A stretch of DNA of 64,000 bases from Geobacter sp. UBA2189 (GTDB taxonomy: Bacteria > Desulfobacterota > Desulfuromonadia > Geobacterales > Pseudopelobacteraceae). The notes beneath the pieces were generated by a model, which searched no databases, was not told the origin of the DNA, and saw nothing but the letters and a program-made list of their open reading frames with translations. This document shows, piece by piece, positions 15,855 through 25,575 of this stretch (its first letter is position 1; the number at the start of each line of letters is the position of its first letter). A program made the position numbers and the translations under genes. The stretch lies in the NCBI GenBank assembly GCA_002328035.1, contig DCVL01000026.1:62001-126000 (forward strand), given 5' to 3'.

Positions 15855-16802
15855 ATGAGGAAAATGCGTTACGGAATAATTGTGTTTAGTCTTCTGTTGT
15901 TTTCAGCGGCCTCTGTCAAAGCCCAGGTAAGTATAGGGATTGGCTTACCCAATGTGAGCATCGGGATTAACCTGCCAGTATACCCTGAACTTGTCCGGGT
16001 ACCGAATTACCCCGTCTACTATGCGCCACAGGTAGAAGGTAACTATTTCTTTTATGATGGTATGTACTGGGTCTACAACAATGATACCTGGTATGCCAGT
16101 TCCTGGTACAACGGCCCTTGGGGGGCTGTAGACCCCTATTATGTGCCGTTGTACATCCTGCGCGTCCCTGTGCGTTACTACCGTCAGCCCCCGATGTACT
16201 TTCGTGGATGGGTTTCCAGCAGGCCGCCCCGCTGGGGGCAACACTGGGGTCATGGCTGGGAGCAGCGCCGAAGCGGATGGAACCATTGGAATCGTAACAC
16301 TGTTCCGGCAGCGGCACCGTTACCTGTGTATCAGCGTCAGTATTCAGGTGACCGCTATCCACACGTAGAGCAGCAGCATACGTTGCGTAGCCAGCATTAT
16401 CGCTATCAGCCGCGCGACAAGGTGGTTCGTAAACATCTTAAGCAGGCAGCTCCGGTTTCAACACCTAGATCGCCTGCAGCAGTTCAACCGGTTCAGAGGA
16501 CAGAACCTCCCAAAATGACACCCAGACAGCCGGAACGTCCTGTGGTGCTTCACCAACAACAGCAAGTGGTACCTCATGCTGTGCCGCATCAGCAGCCACA
16601 GCGAACTATCGAGCAAACCAGAAAGCCAGTGCCGTTTCATACTTCCCCTCTACCTGCAGTGCATGAGCAGAAGCATCAACCGGCACCTGTTCAACAAAGA
16701 CAGCAGGAACAAAAACCGCAGGACAGAGGCTTTACCCATCAGCCAGACCAGCGGCATGGGCAGGACAACGATAATGACCGAGGTGGCAGAGGTCATAAAT
16801 AG
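15855..16802 (+). CDS. Secreted aromatic and Gln/Pro/His-rich protein (YXWGXW-like)
   Basis: The protein has 315 residues with a signal peptide (to VKAQ, residue 24). An N-terminal half is rich in Tyr, Trp and Pro (FFYDGMYWVYNNDTWYASSW, YYVPLYILRVPVRYYRQPP, RWGQHWGHGWEQRR), a pattern known from YXWGXW-type proteins. The C-terminal half is a low-complexity Gln/Pro/His/Arg tail without predicted fold. AAAGGAGG lies before the ATG. It is likely periplasmic or surface-exposed. No enzymatic function can be proposed. Confidence 0.7.
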   Translation: MRKMRYGIIVFSLLLFSAASVKAQVSIGIGLPNVSIGINLPVYPELVRVPNYPVYYAPQVEGNYFFYDGMYWVYNNDTWYASSWYNGPWGAVDPYYVPLYILRVPVRYYRQPPMYFRGWVSSRPPRWGQHWGHGWEQRRSGWNHWNRNTVPAAAPLPVYQRQYSGDRYPHVEQQHTLRSQHYRYQPRDKVVRKHLKQAAPVSTPRSPAAVQPVQRTEPPKMTPRQPERPVVLHQQQQVVPHAVPHQQPQRTIEQTRKPVPFHTSPLPAVHEQKHQPAPVQQRQQEQKPQDRGFTHQPDQRHGQDNDNDRGGRGHK

Positions 16803-16829
16803 CCTTTTCATAATACACAAGGAGTAACT

Positions 16830-19319
16830 GTGCAGACACTGATGGATCTTTTTGCAACGTTTGAAACGTTGGGTGCCAAGACTGCCTTTGTAAACCGTAC
16901 CGGGGTGCGACGGCTTGAAGTCTCATATACGGTATTTTGCGATCTTGCCCTTAAGATGGCGAATCTCCTGGCACAGAACGGCGTGGTACCAGGGGACAGG
17001 GTACTGATCTGGGGTCCCAACTCTTCCTGGTGGGCAATCGCCTGGTGGGGGATCATACTGCGTGGCGCCGTTGCTGTGCCGGTTGACTTTATGTCTGATC
17101 TGGCTCGTGCAGAGTCCATCCGAGTTCTCACACGAGCCAAACTCGTCTTGCAAAGCCGGTTTAAACAGGATCGGATGATTGCTGCGCCTTCACTGTTGCT
17201 GGAAAACCTGCAGTACCTGCTGGAAGAGATGCAGCCGATCAGTGAGATTACCTCAGCTGTGCCGGAAGATACGGCAGAGCTTATCTATACTTCCGGCACA
17301 ACCGGCAATCCGAAAGGGGTCGTTCTAACCCATAAGAACCTTATTGCCAATCTGCTTCAGATCAATCAGCAGGTACCTATCATCAGTAGAAAATTTAACT
17401 TTCTTTCGTTACTGCCGCTTTCCCATATGTTTGAACAGATGGGCGGTTTTTTAACCCCGCTCTATCGTGGCGGATCCATTGTTTATCTGCGCACCCTCAA
17501 ACCATCGGCCATCATGTCGGCGCTTGCTGAAGAGGATATTTATATAATCATGTCTGTTCCCCGCCTGATGCAGCTGCTTAAGACCGGCATTGAACAGGAA
17601 CTTGCAGAAAAACATCTGCTGACTTTCTTTCATGGGCTGACACAGCTGGCAACAAGGCTTCCGCAAGGCTTCAGGCGAATACTCTTTTTCCCATTACAAA
17701 GGAAGTTTGGTCGTAACTTCACCGCCTTTGTTTCAGGTGGAGCCCCCCTTGCCCCTGATCTGTTCAGGTTTTGGAGTAGTATGGGCTTCATTGTCCTGGA
17801 AGGTTACGGGTTGACCGAAACCTCGCCGGTACTTTGCGTCAACACCATGGAACGCCAGCAGGTTGGCTCGGTTGGCCCACCTTTACCAGGAGTTCAGTTG
17901 AAACTTGTGGCCAGGGAAGTTCTGGTGCAAGGGGATAATGTCTTTCCCGGTTATTACGAGAATGAACAGGCCACCCGCAACGCCTTTACCGATGATGGCT
18001 GGTTTCGAACCGGCGACCTGGGGGAACTTGACCCTGACGGCTGGCTGATTATCAAGGGCAGGGAAAAAGAACTGATCGTGACCACTGCAGGTGTCAATGT
18101 CTATCCAGATGAACTGGAAGCGGTGTTGAACAGGATCACAGGGGTAAAAGAGTCGTGCGTTATTGGTCTCAACAGGGGAGGAGGGGAAGAGGTACATGCC
18201 GTGTTGCTTCTGGACGGAAGTGGCGTGAAGCCAGAGGAGATTATCAGTCTGGCAAACAAGAGTCTGGATACGTTGCACCAGATTATCGGCTACACCCTCT
18301 GGCATGAACCTGAATTCCCAAAGACTACCACACTCAAGATCCGGAAATTTGCGGTTAAAGAGTCGCTTGAAAACGGTCAACACAAGGAGGCTGCAACAGC
18401 CAGTAAAGACAGTCTGCTTAATCTGCTTGCCAGAATAACCAAAACGGATGTTGCTCAGATCAGGGAGGAATCGCTGCTGGTGAATGACCTTGGGCTGACC
18501 TCTATTGACCGGCTGGAACTGGTCAGCTTTCTGGAGCAGGAATACCGGCTTGATATAGAGGATTCACAGATCGGGTTACAGACCAGGGTTTCTGACCTCC
18601 GTCAGATTATTGTAAAACGGGGGAAATATGCCCGGCATGATCATTTCAGATTCTGGACAAATACCGTTTTTTTTAATGGTTTGAGGATGGTCTGGGACAA
18701 GCTGTTTCATAACCCTCTGTTTCGACAGTTTGTTACGCTTAAGGTGCAGGGGATAGAAAAGCTGGAAAATCTGACTGGTCCGGTCTTCTTTGTGGCTAAT
18801 CATCTTTCTTATCTGGATCAACCAGCTGTCATGTCTGCCCTGCCTTCTCGGTTACGCTACAGCTGTGCTACTGCTGCATGGGAAGAGTTCTTCTTTGGTG
18901 ATTACCATGGTGTTGAACGCCTGCTGAGGCGCTTGTCCTACGAATATGGCACCGTTATGTTTAACCTCTTTCCGCTGCCCCAATCCCAAGGGTTCAGCGG
19001 TTCCCTTGCTTATATGGGCAGGCTGGCAGATGCAGGTATCAATATCCTGATCTTTCCTGAGGGGGGGCATTCCAGAGATGGAGCCATGCAACCGTTCCAG
19101 TTGGGGTTGGGGATTATGGTCAAGGAGCTGGGGCTACCGGTTGTGCCGGTAAAGATCAGCGGGACTGATCAGGTTCTGCCACATGAAGTACGTTTTCCAA
19201 AGCAGGGCGAGGTTACCGTTATCTTTGGAGACCCTCTGCATTTTAGCTACGAAGAACCTGCTGAAATTGTGGAACAGGCGCGTGATGCGGTAGAAAAGCT
19301 TTCAGCCCCGGTGCAATGA
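16830..19319 (+). CDS. Fused AMP-forming ligase, acyl carrier and PlsC acyltransferase
   Basis: The protein has 829 residues in three modules. First is an adenylate-forming ligase (1-520) with YTSGTTGNPKGVVLTHKN near 152, GYGLTETSP near 327 and WFRTGDLGELDPDGWL near 390. Second is an acyl carrier domain at about 525-600, with LGLTSIDRLEL containing the Ser that would receive phosphopantetheine. Third is a 1-acylglycerol-3-phosphate acyltransferase at about 620-829 with NHLSYLD near 656 and FPEGGHSRDG near 742. It would activate a free fatty acid, load it on its own carrier and pass it to a lysophospholipid. E. coli Aas does related work with the domains in the opposite order and no fused carrier. 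The start is GTG, with AAGGAG 5 bases before it. Confidence 0.88.
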   Translation: MQTLMDLFATFETLGAKTAFVNRTGVRRLEVSYTVFCDLALKMANLLAQNGVVPGDRVLIWGPNSSWWAIAWWGIILRGAVAVPVDFMSDLARAESIRVLTRAKLVLQSRFKQDRMIAAPSLLLENLQYLLEEMQPISEITSAVPEDTAELIYTSGTTGNPKGVVLTHKNLIANLLQINQQVPIISRKFNFLSLLPLSHMFEQMGGFLTPLYRGGSIVYLRTLKPSAIMSALAEEDIYIIMSVPRLMQLLKTGIEQELAEKHLLTFFHGLTQLATRLPQGFRRILFFPLQRKFGRNFTAFVSGGAPLAPDLFRFWSSMGFIVLEGYGLTETSPVLCVNTMERQQVGSVGPPLPGVQLKLVAREVLVQGDNVFPGYYENEQATRNAFTDDGWFRTGDLGELDPDGWLIIKGREKELIVTTAGVNVYPDELEAVLNRITGVKESCVIGLNRGGGEEVHAVLLLDGSGVKPEEIISLANKSLDTLHQIIGYTLWHEPEFPKTTTLKIRKFAVKESLENGQHKEAATASKDSLLNLLARITKTDVAQIREESLLVNDLGLTSIDRLELVSFLEQEYRLDIEDSQIGLQTRVSDLRQIIVKRGKYARHDHFRFWTNTVFFNGLRMVWDKLFHNPLFRQFVTLKVQGIEKLENLTGPVFFVANHLSYLDQPAVMSALPSRLRYSCATAAWEEFFFGDYHGVERLLRRLSYEYGTVMFNLFPLPQSQGFSGSLAYMGRLADAGINILIFPEGGHSRDGAMQPFQLGLGIMVKELGLPVVPVKISGTDQVLPHEVRFPKQGEVTVIFGDPLHFSYEEPAEIVEQARDAVEKLSAPVQ

Positions 19320-19382
19320 TTTTTACACACGCTGTTCGCTGATCTTGAAGGGAACTACCTGTGGGTAAGGATCGCCATAAAG

Positions 19383-20219
19383 ATGGCTAAACAGAGAAAA
19401 AACATTGCAAAATGGGATCTGCTTGTCCTGGTTGTAAGAGGCACCCTGAAGGATGACTGTGATGGTCACGCAGCCGAGATGGCCTTTTTCCTCTTTTTTG
19501 CGCTGTTTCCCTGTCTTCTTGGTCTGGCAACACTGCTTGCCTACCTGCCGGCACCGGATCTGTTTAAGGTAGTGCTGGAAACTATGGACCCATTCCTACC
19601 TGCTACGGTCCTCTTTATGTTGGAGGAAAATCTCCGTACTCTTGCAATTGTGCAGAAGGGAGGGCTTTTGTCCTTCGGCCTGTTGCTATCACTTTGGACC
19701 GCATCAAACGCGATGGTTGCAGTCCAGAAAGCTCTGAATAATGCCTATACTACGGAGGAACAACGTCCCTATTGGAAGGTCAGGATTATTTCTGTTTTAC
19801 TCGTTATCTGCCTGACCTGTTTCATTGTCGTATCGTTGCTGCTCCTTTTTTGGGGGCCTCGAATCGGTGTCTGGATAGCGTCTCTGGCACATCTCGGCAA
19901 GGTTTTTACCATGGTATGGACTCTTCTACGCTGGCCTGTGATCCTTTGGATGATGATGATAGCACTGTCAGCGCTCTATCGCTACGCACCAGCAGTACGG
20001 TTGTCATGGCGAGAAACTATCCCCGGTGCCGTTGTAGCCACGGGGGCATGGATCGCTGTCACGCTGGTTTTTTCATTTTATGTCAACAATTTCAGCTCGT
20101 ATGTTGACACCTACGGGAGTACCGGAGCAATTGTCGCGCTTCTTGTCTGGATGTATGCCAGTGCATTGGTGGTTCTCATAGGAGGAGAGCTCAACGCCCG
20201 GATGAGAGAGCTGTCGTAA
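19383..20219 (+). CDS. YihY/BrkB-family inner-membrane protein
   Basis: The protein has 278 residues with about six membrane segments. The YihY/BrkB pattern is clear: DCDGHAAEMAFFLFFALFPC near the start, LWTASNAMVAVQKALNNAY around 107, YRYAPAVRLSWRETIPGAVV around 205, and YGSTGAIVALLVWMYASALV with GGELNAR at the end. The family is broadly distributed; it was once called RNase BN, an assignment since withdrawn, and no transport activity is established. It lies 64 bases after the acyltransferase fusion in the same direction. Confidence 0.9.
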   Translation: MAKQRKNIAKWDLLVLVVRGTLKDDCDGHAAEMAFFLFFALFPCLLGLATLLAYLPAPDLFKVVLETMDPFLPATVLFMLEENLRTLAIVQKGGLLSFGLLLSLWTASNAMVAVQKALNNAYTTEEQRPYWKVRIISVLLVICLTCFIVVSLLLLFWGPRIGVWIASLAHLGKVFTMVWTLLRWPVILWMMMIALSALYRYAPAVRLSWRETIPGAVVATGAWIAVTLVFSFYVNNFSSYVDTYGSTGAIVALLVWMYASALVVLIGGELNARMRELS

Positions 20220-20297
20220 GGTTTTGTCTGACTTCATTGTACAGCACAAGGATAACTACCTTATCCCATCATCAGGAACAGCCATATTTGACGGCTT

Positions 20298-20311
20298 TGT
20301 TGCATGCAACA
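20298..20311. promoter_or_regulatory. 14-base palindrome
   Basis: TGTTGCATGCAACA is perfectly symmetrical and lies in the 260-base gap between yihY and the MerR-like gene. A second palindrome, TGTATATACA, is at 20365-20374. Either may be an operator for the regulator gene downstream. Confidence 0.35.
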
Positions 20312-20479
20312 GTACCCTTTGATGATTTCTGCTCTGCCTCTGTCGTTTGTTGAGTGAATAGTTGTGTATATACATAATGTTATGATGTTTGAAGACACAT
20401 TTTTTTCTCGGCACACTAGTTGTATTACATGAGCATTAAGACACATCTCCAAATTTTCGTATCAGTAAAGGAGAAGAAC

Positions 20480-20818
20480 ATGAGAAGTCAGTTCAGCACG
20501 GAGAGCCGACCGCATTTTGCTGTGGAGCAGTATCAACCCAAACCAAATGTCTTTTACAATCTTGACGCTGCCGCACATATCGCTGGCGTACCTCGTCGTT
20601 CCATTCTGATTTATTGTCGGGCAGGGCTTGTGCGTTCTGTCTTTCAACCACCATATGGGCTCATGTCATTCACTGAAGAGGCAATTCATACCGTGCGGCG
20701 TATCGAGCATGTACGGATCGTGCATCGTCCTGATTTGCCTTTGCTTAAAACCTTATTCAATCTGTACGAAGAGGTAGGGTGCCTGCGTGCCGAGTTGCGT
20801 TCTTTACGTCTCCAGTGA
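20480..20818 (+). CDS. MerR-like / CbpM-type regulator
   Basis: The start at 20480 follows AAAGGAG; in-frame codons upstream from 20420 lack support. The 112-residue protein has a MerR-type helix-turn-helix (YNLDAAAHIAGVPRRSILIY, then CRAGLVRS), a wing-like PPYGLMSFTEEAI, and a C-terminal helical part (HRPDLPLLKTLFNLYEEVGC) as in CbpM-like chaperone modulators. CbpM regulates the DnaJ-like protein CbpA, but no such gene is in the window. It may instead be a simple DNA-binding regulator of the dehydrogenase gene downstream. Confidence 0.7.
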   Translation: MRSQFSTESRPHFAVEQYQPKPNVFYNLDAAAHIAGVPRRSILIYCRAGLVRSVFQPPYGLMSFTEEAIHTVRRIEHVRIVHRPDLPLLKTLFNLYEEVGCLRAELRSLRLQ

Positions 20819-20902
20819 AAAAGCGAGCAGAGGCTTTTGGCATAAAAACAGAGCCAGCACCTTTATCTGAATTATCGTAACGAGCTATTGTTACGAGGAA
20901 GT

Positions 20903-21865
20903 ATGGTAAACGCCATGAAAGTTGGGATAGTTGGCAACGGGTTTGTCGGTTCAACAGCTGCATATGCAATGGTGATGGAGGGTATCGGCCGCGAAATAGT
21001 ACTGGTTGATAAAGATGAAGCCCGCAGTTGCGCTGAAGCTAACGATATCTATCATGCAGTTCCCTTTGCCAGACCATTAAAGGTTGTTGCAGGCAGGTAT
21101 GCCGACCTGAAGGGAAGTCGTGCCGTCATCATAGCTGCCGGTGTCAACCAGAAGCCGGGTGAAAACCGATTGCAACTTCTCCAACGCAATGCCGCTGTGT
21201 TCAGAGAGATTATTCCTGAAGTGCTCACCAATGCACCAGATGCCATACTGGTGATTGCCACTAATCCCGTGGATGTTATGACTCATCTGGCAGCCCGCTA
21301 TGCAGAGGCGCATGGTGTTCCAGCAGGCAGAGTGCTAGGCTCGGGTACCATGCTTGATACTGCTCGTTTTCGTACCCTTCTGGGAAATCATCTTGGCGTA
21401 GATCCGCAGCATATTCATGGTTATGTGCTGGGAGAACACGGTGATTCAGAGGTGCTTACCTGGTCTCTTGTGACCGTTGGAGGAACACCGTTGGAGGATT
21501 TTTGCCGATTGCGTGGTTTGCAGCTTGATGGCGACCAACGAGATGCAATTGACCATGATGTACGTCGGGCTGCCTACTCTATCATAGAAGGGAAGGGAGC
21601 CACCTATTATGGGATTGGCAGTGCACTGGCGCGTATTATTGATGTGATCCTGAATGACCAACGAGCCATTCTTACCGTATGTAGTCCTGTGACAGAAACA
21701 TGGGGGGGAATCAACGTAACGGTCTCGCTTCCCCATCTTGTTGGTGGTGCAGGTGTGTTGGATGTTTTTCTACCGGTTCTTACCAAAGCTGAAGAAGATC
21801 TGCTCCATGCCAGTTTTAAAGTGGTTCGTGCAGCAATCAAAGGATTGGATTCGCCCGCTGTCTGA
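20903..21865 (+). CDS. ldh: L-lactate dehydrogenase
   Basis: The protein has about 320 residues of the lactate/malate dehydrogenase family. A Rossmann start is present (KVGIVGNGFVGSTAAYAMVM), with VLVDKD giving the Asp that selects NAD. The specificity loop GVNQKPGENR has Gln at the position that favours pyruvate/lactate (malate dehydrogenases have Arg). NPVDVMTHLA, the GSGTMLDTARFR substrate Arg region and the catalytic His in GEHGDSE follow. The start is uncertain: ATG at 20903 has GAGGA very close, ATG at 20915 is the family-like start, and a TTG at 20888 is less likely. Confidence 0.88.
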   Translation: MVNAMKVGIVGNGFVGSTAAYAMVMEGIGREIVLVDKDEARSCAEANDIYHAVPFARPLKVVAGRYADLKGSRAVIIAAGVNQKPGENRLQLLQRNAAVFREIIPEVLTNAPDAILVIATNPVDVMTHLAARYAEAHGVPAGRVLGSGTMLDTARFRTLLGNHLGVDPQHIHGYVLGEHGDSEVLTWSLVTVGGTPLEDFCRLRGLQLDGDQRDAIDHDVRRAAYSIIEGKGATYYGIGSALARIIDVILNDQRAILTVCSPVTETWGGINVTVSLPHLVGGAGVLDVFLPVLTKAEEDLLHASFKVVRAAIKGLDSPAV

Positions 21866-21975
21866 GATGAAAAACAGAGAAGCAAACAACGGATTTTGGT
21901 CGCTCAAAAGGTGAAGCTGCATGTGGTGATCAAGGCCTTCAAGTATGGAACATAATCCGAAGGAGTACCAGCACC

Positions 21976-24057
21976 ATGACCAAACGAGTTCTTATTATCA
22001 CTGGAAATGCCAATGATGCCAACGAGTTGGTAAACGTGCTTGGTACCGCACGGGATGGCCCTTTTTGTATAGAGTGGGTAACGCTTCTGTCTGAAGCGCT
22101 TAAACGGCTGCTTACAGGCGATATTGACGTGATTCTGGTCGATCTTTTACTGGCCGATAGCCAGGGTATAGAGACCTTTGACCAGCTGTTTGCTGCAGTG
22201 CCCCACACTCCTATTATGATACTCAGCCCCATGGATAACGAACGCCTTGCCTGGGAAGCGGTACAACGCGGGGCACAAGGTCATCTCTCAAAAGGTTACT
22301 TTGGAAGTTATCTGGTACCTCAATCTCTGGGACAGATTATCCAGCGCAAGGCGGTTGAGGAAACACTCTTTATTGAAAAAAACCGCGCAGAAATAACCCT
22401 TAACTCAATCAGCGATGCAGTTATCGGTACTGATATGGCGGGCAATATTGATTATCTGAATATTGCAGCAGAAAAGATGACAGGGTGGAGTAGAGATGAA
22501 GCTCGTGGACTGCCAATCAGCAAGGTAATGCATATCATTAATGGTGAGACAAGGGAGATAGAGCGTAATCCGGTGGAACTGGTTCTACTGGAAAACAAAC
22601 CGATGGGGCTTACTGCAGGGACGATACTGATACAGCATGATGGTACTGAAGTCTCCATAGAAGATTCCTCTGCACCGATCCATGACTTGGGTGGACAGAT
22701 CAGCGGAGCAGTAATTGTCTTCCATGATATTACGGTTGCACAAGAGATGGCTCTAAAAATGGCCTATCTGGCACAACACGACTTTCTGACCAGTTTGCCA
22801 AACCGCGTATTGCTTAACGACCGCATCATGCAAGCGATATCCCTGGCTAAGCGCAATGACAGTCATCTTGCCGTACTGTTTCTGGATCTGGACAATTTTA
22901 AATACATCAATGATTCACTGGGACATGAAACCGGCGATAAACTGTTGCAGTCAGTTGCACAAGCCCTGTCTGCATGCGTGCGCAGCTCTGACACTGTAAG
23001 CAGGCAAGGGGGCGATGAGTTTGTAATTTTGCTAACCCAGGACAAAAACTCGGAAGACGCATCCCTGACAGCCAATAAGATACTGACCGCTCTGGCAATG
23101 TCACATTCCATTGCAAAACATAAGTTGCATGTAACAACCAGCATCGGCATCAGTGTCTATCCGGCAGATGGACAGGATGCTGAAACGCTGATTAAAAATG
23201 CTGATACGGCTATGTATCACGCCAAGGAAAAGGGTCGCAACAACTACCAGTTTTTCAGCAGCAGTATGAACGTTCGCGCAGTTGAACGGCAGGTTATTGA
23301 AGCCAACTTGCGCCGCGCGCTGGAACAGCAGGAATTTGTTGTGCATTACCAGCCCAAGGTTAATCTGAATACCAACATGATTACTGGTGCCGAGGCATTA
23401 CTACGCTGGATACATCCCAAGTGGGGCATGGTACTGCCCGGTCGCTTTGTACCGATAGCTGAAGCCTGCGGGCTGATAGTACCAATCGGCAACTGGGTGT
23501 TACGCGAGGCTTGCGAACAGACCAAACTCTGGAAAGAGGTTGGTCTTAAAATAGATTCAATTACCGTCAATATTTCTGCCCTGGAATTCCGTCGCAATGA
23601 CTTTGTTGATGGCGTGCAGACGATCCTGCACGAAACCGGGCTGGAACCAGACTGTCTGCAACTGGAGATTACCGAAAGTGTGCTAATGCGCGATGCCGAA
23701 TCCAGCACAATCATACTGAATCAGCTTAAGGATATGGGGGTACAGCTGGCGGTGGATGACTTTGGTACCGGCTATTCCAGTTTGAGCTATCTGAGGCAGT
23801 TCCCCATCGATGTACTTAAAATTGACCGATCCTTTGTACGTGATATTGATTCTTCAAAAGACAGTAGCATCATTGTCAGTGCTGTCATTGCCATGGGTAA
23901 CAGCCTTAAGCAAAGGGTTGTAGCTGAAGGTGTGGATAGCCAGATACAGCTGGATTTTTTGAAGGCGCTACAGTGCGAAGAGGGGCAAGGCTATTTTTTC
24001 AGTCGTCCACTGGCTGCGGATCAATTTGCTGCATTACTTACTACCGGGATACGGTAA
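21976..24057 (+). CDS. REC-PAS-GGDEF-EAL cyclic-di-GMP signalling protein
   Basis: The protein has 693 residues: a receiver domain (1-120; phospho-acceptor Asp in ILVDLLLAD), a PAS domain (135-255), a GGDEF domain (260-430) with intact RQGGDEF near 345, and an EAL domain (445-690) with intact GAEALLRW, EITES, DDFGTGYSSLSYL and KIDRSFV. Both the cyclase and phosphodiesterase catalytic motifs are kept, so it could make or degrade cyclic-di-GMP depending on the signal. No sensor kinase is adjacent. Its signal could feed the LapD/LapG pair encoded further along. Confidence 0.93.
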   Translation: MTKRVLIITGNANDANELVNVLGTARDGPFCIEWVTLLSEALKRLLTGDIDVILVDLLLADSQGIETFDQLFAAVPHTPIMILSPMDNERLAWEAVQRGAQGHLSKGYFGSYLVPQSLGQIIQRKAVEETLFIEKNRAEITLNSISDAVIGTDMAGNIDYLNIAAEKMTGWSRDEARGLPISKVMHIINGETREIERNPVELVLLENKPMGLTAGTILIQHDGTEVSIEDSSAPIHDLGGQISGAVIVFHDITVAQEMALKMAYLAQHDFLTSLPNRVLLNDRIMQAISLAKRNDSHLAVLFLDLDNFKYINDSLGHETGDKLLQSVAQALSACVRSSDTVSRQGGDEFVILLTQDKNSEDASLTANKILTALAMSHSIAKHKLHVTTSIGISVYPADGQDAETLIKNADTAMYHAKEKGRNNYQFFSSSMNVRAVERQVIEANLRRALEQQEFVVHYQPKVNLNTNMITGAEALLRWIHPKWGMVLPGRFVPIAEACGLIVPIGNWVLREACEQTKLWKEVGLKIDSITVNISALEFRRNDFVDGVQTILHETGLEPDCLQLEITESVLMRDAESSTIILNQLKDMGVQLAVDDFGTGYSSLSYLRQFPIDVLKIDRSFVRDIDSSKDSSIIVSAVIAMGNSLKQRVVAEGVDSQIQLDFLKALQCEEGQGYFFSRPLAADQFAALLTTGIR

Positions 24058-24189
24058 GTCCCTGTTTACTGAAAACAACCTGTTCTGTTTAAAAATGAAA
24101 AATTGAAGGCCTGGCAGCATGCCCGATTAAGCTGAGAACGTCGGTTCAATAACACAGTAGGGAACAGTCACCTGCTACCTACTCGACCG

Positions 24190-24217
24190 TTTCAAATGCT
24201 TTTATAGGATTAATGAT
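24190..24217 (+). repeat. Dispersed 28-base repeat, copy 1
   Basis: TTTCAAATGCTTTT then ATAGGATTAATGAT. A second copy with one inserted base and three further differences lies at 35039-35067. Here it lies just before the MacA-like gene; there it lies just after the integrase. Confidence 0.4.
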
Positions 24218-24237
24218 GTAACCCGGAGTGTACGTAT

Positions 24238-25575
24238 ATGCCTGATCCTGTGACAACGCCAAAAAGTCAGCCTCCTCCTGAAATTGCCAAGGAGTCTGAT
24301 CTTGCTACATTGCTCGATGAACCTGTTGTGCAACCCTGGTACCGACGCCCGATGCTGTGGGTCAGTCTGCTGCTGTTCCTACTGGTGGCTATAGGGTTGT
24401 GGTACTGGCAAATACGGCGGACTGCCAATGCAATGCCCAATTATATTACTCAAACTGTGGCAAGGGGTAACCTGACCCTGACGGTGATAGCCAACGGAAC
24501 GATCCAGCCAACCCGTTCGATCAACATCGGCAGTGAGCTCTCTGGCACAGTGCTAAAGGTTAATGTTGATGTAAACGACCAGATCAGGAAGGGGCAGGTG
24601 CTGGTTGAGCTGGATACTGCCAAGTTGGGTGATCAGGTCTTGCGTTCAGAAGCTATACTGGATGCTGCCACTGCCAAGGTTGCCCAGACTGTGGCAACAC
24701 GGAATGAAGCCAAAGCCAATCTGGCACGTCTCGAAAAAATATACCGTCTGTCAGGCGGAACAGTACCGTCGAAAACGGAACTGGACAGTGGGCGTGCGAC
24801 GTTTAAACGGTCTGTTGCAGATAATGCCAGTGCCGAAGCCGGTGTCAATGATGCAGAGGCAGCACTGTCTACCGATCGGGTTAATCTTTCAAAGGCGTCA
24901 ATCCGTGCGCCAACTGATGGTGTGGTGCTCACGAGAGCTGTTGACCCAGGCAATGCTGTGGCTGCTTCACTACAGGCCGTTACGCTGTTTACCGTCGCCG
25001 AAGACCTGGCCAGACTGCGTCTGTGGGTCTATGTGGACGAGGCTGATGTGGGGTCAGTCAAGACAGGGCAGGACGCCACCTTTACGGTCAGTGCCTACCC
25101 TAACCGCAAATTTCCGGCTCGTATTACCCGTGTTGGCTTTGGTTCTACCATTACTGATAACGTCGTTACTTATCTTACCTATCTTGATGTAAATAATGCT
25201 GACCTGAACTTACGTCCTGGTATGACTGCCACTGCCACCATTACCGCCACCAAACTGACTGATGTGCTTCTGGTACCCAATACCTCGCTACGCTTTACAC
25301 CAAGTACAGCCCAAACGCCAAAGGCTTCCAAAGGTATCGCTTCGAGCCTGCTACCTAACATGCCGCGAGGAACCACCCGTAAATCGGCTGCCACGAATGC
25401 CAGTACTTCGACAGCAAAACAAGTCTGGGTACTGCCTAAAGATGGCAAAGGGGTTGCTCTTGCCGTGGCAGTTACCCCAGGCATAAGTGATGGGCATTTG
25501 ACAGAGATTACTGGCGGAGATTTACAAGTTGGTATGGAAGTTATCACCGACCAAAAGACAGCGGCTACCAAGTGA
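24238..25575 (+). CDS. macA: MacA-like periplasmic adaptor (membrane fusion protein)
   Basis: The protein has 445 residues. One membrane helix (about 40-58, WVSLLLFLLVAIGLWYW) leads into a lipoyl/barrel-sandwich half (RSINIGSELSGTVLKVNVDV), a helical hairpin (about 125-215), the second lipoyl half (IRAPTDGVVLTRAVDPGN) and a beta-barrel (LRLWVYVDEADVGSVKTGQD). This is the adaptor that links an inner-membrane MacB-type ABC transporter to an outer-membrane channel. An insert rich in Ser/Thr/Ala lies near 360-385. The next gene starts within its stop codon (GTGA). No TolC gene is in the window. Confidence 0.85.
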   Translation: MPDPVTTPKSQPPPEIAKESDLATLLDEPVVQPWYRRPMLWVSLLLFLLVAIGLWYWQIRRTANAMPNYITQTVARGNLTLTVIANGTIQPTRSINIGSELSGTVLKVNVDVNDQIRKGQVLVELDTAKLGDQVLRSEAILDAATAKVAQTVATRNEAKANLARLEKIYRLSGGTVPSKTELDSGRATFKRSVADNASAEAGVNDAEAALSTDRVNLSKASIRAPTDGVVLTRAVDPGNAVAASLQAVTLFTVAEDLARLRLWVYVDEADVGSVKTGQDATFTVSAYPNRKFPARITRVGFGSTITDNVVTYLTYLDVNNADLNLRPGMTATATITATKLTDVLLVPNTSLRFTPSTAQTPKASKGIASSLLPNMPRGTTRKSAATNASTSTAKQVWVLPKDGKGVALAVAVTPGISDGHLTEITGGDLQVGMEVITDQKTAATK

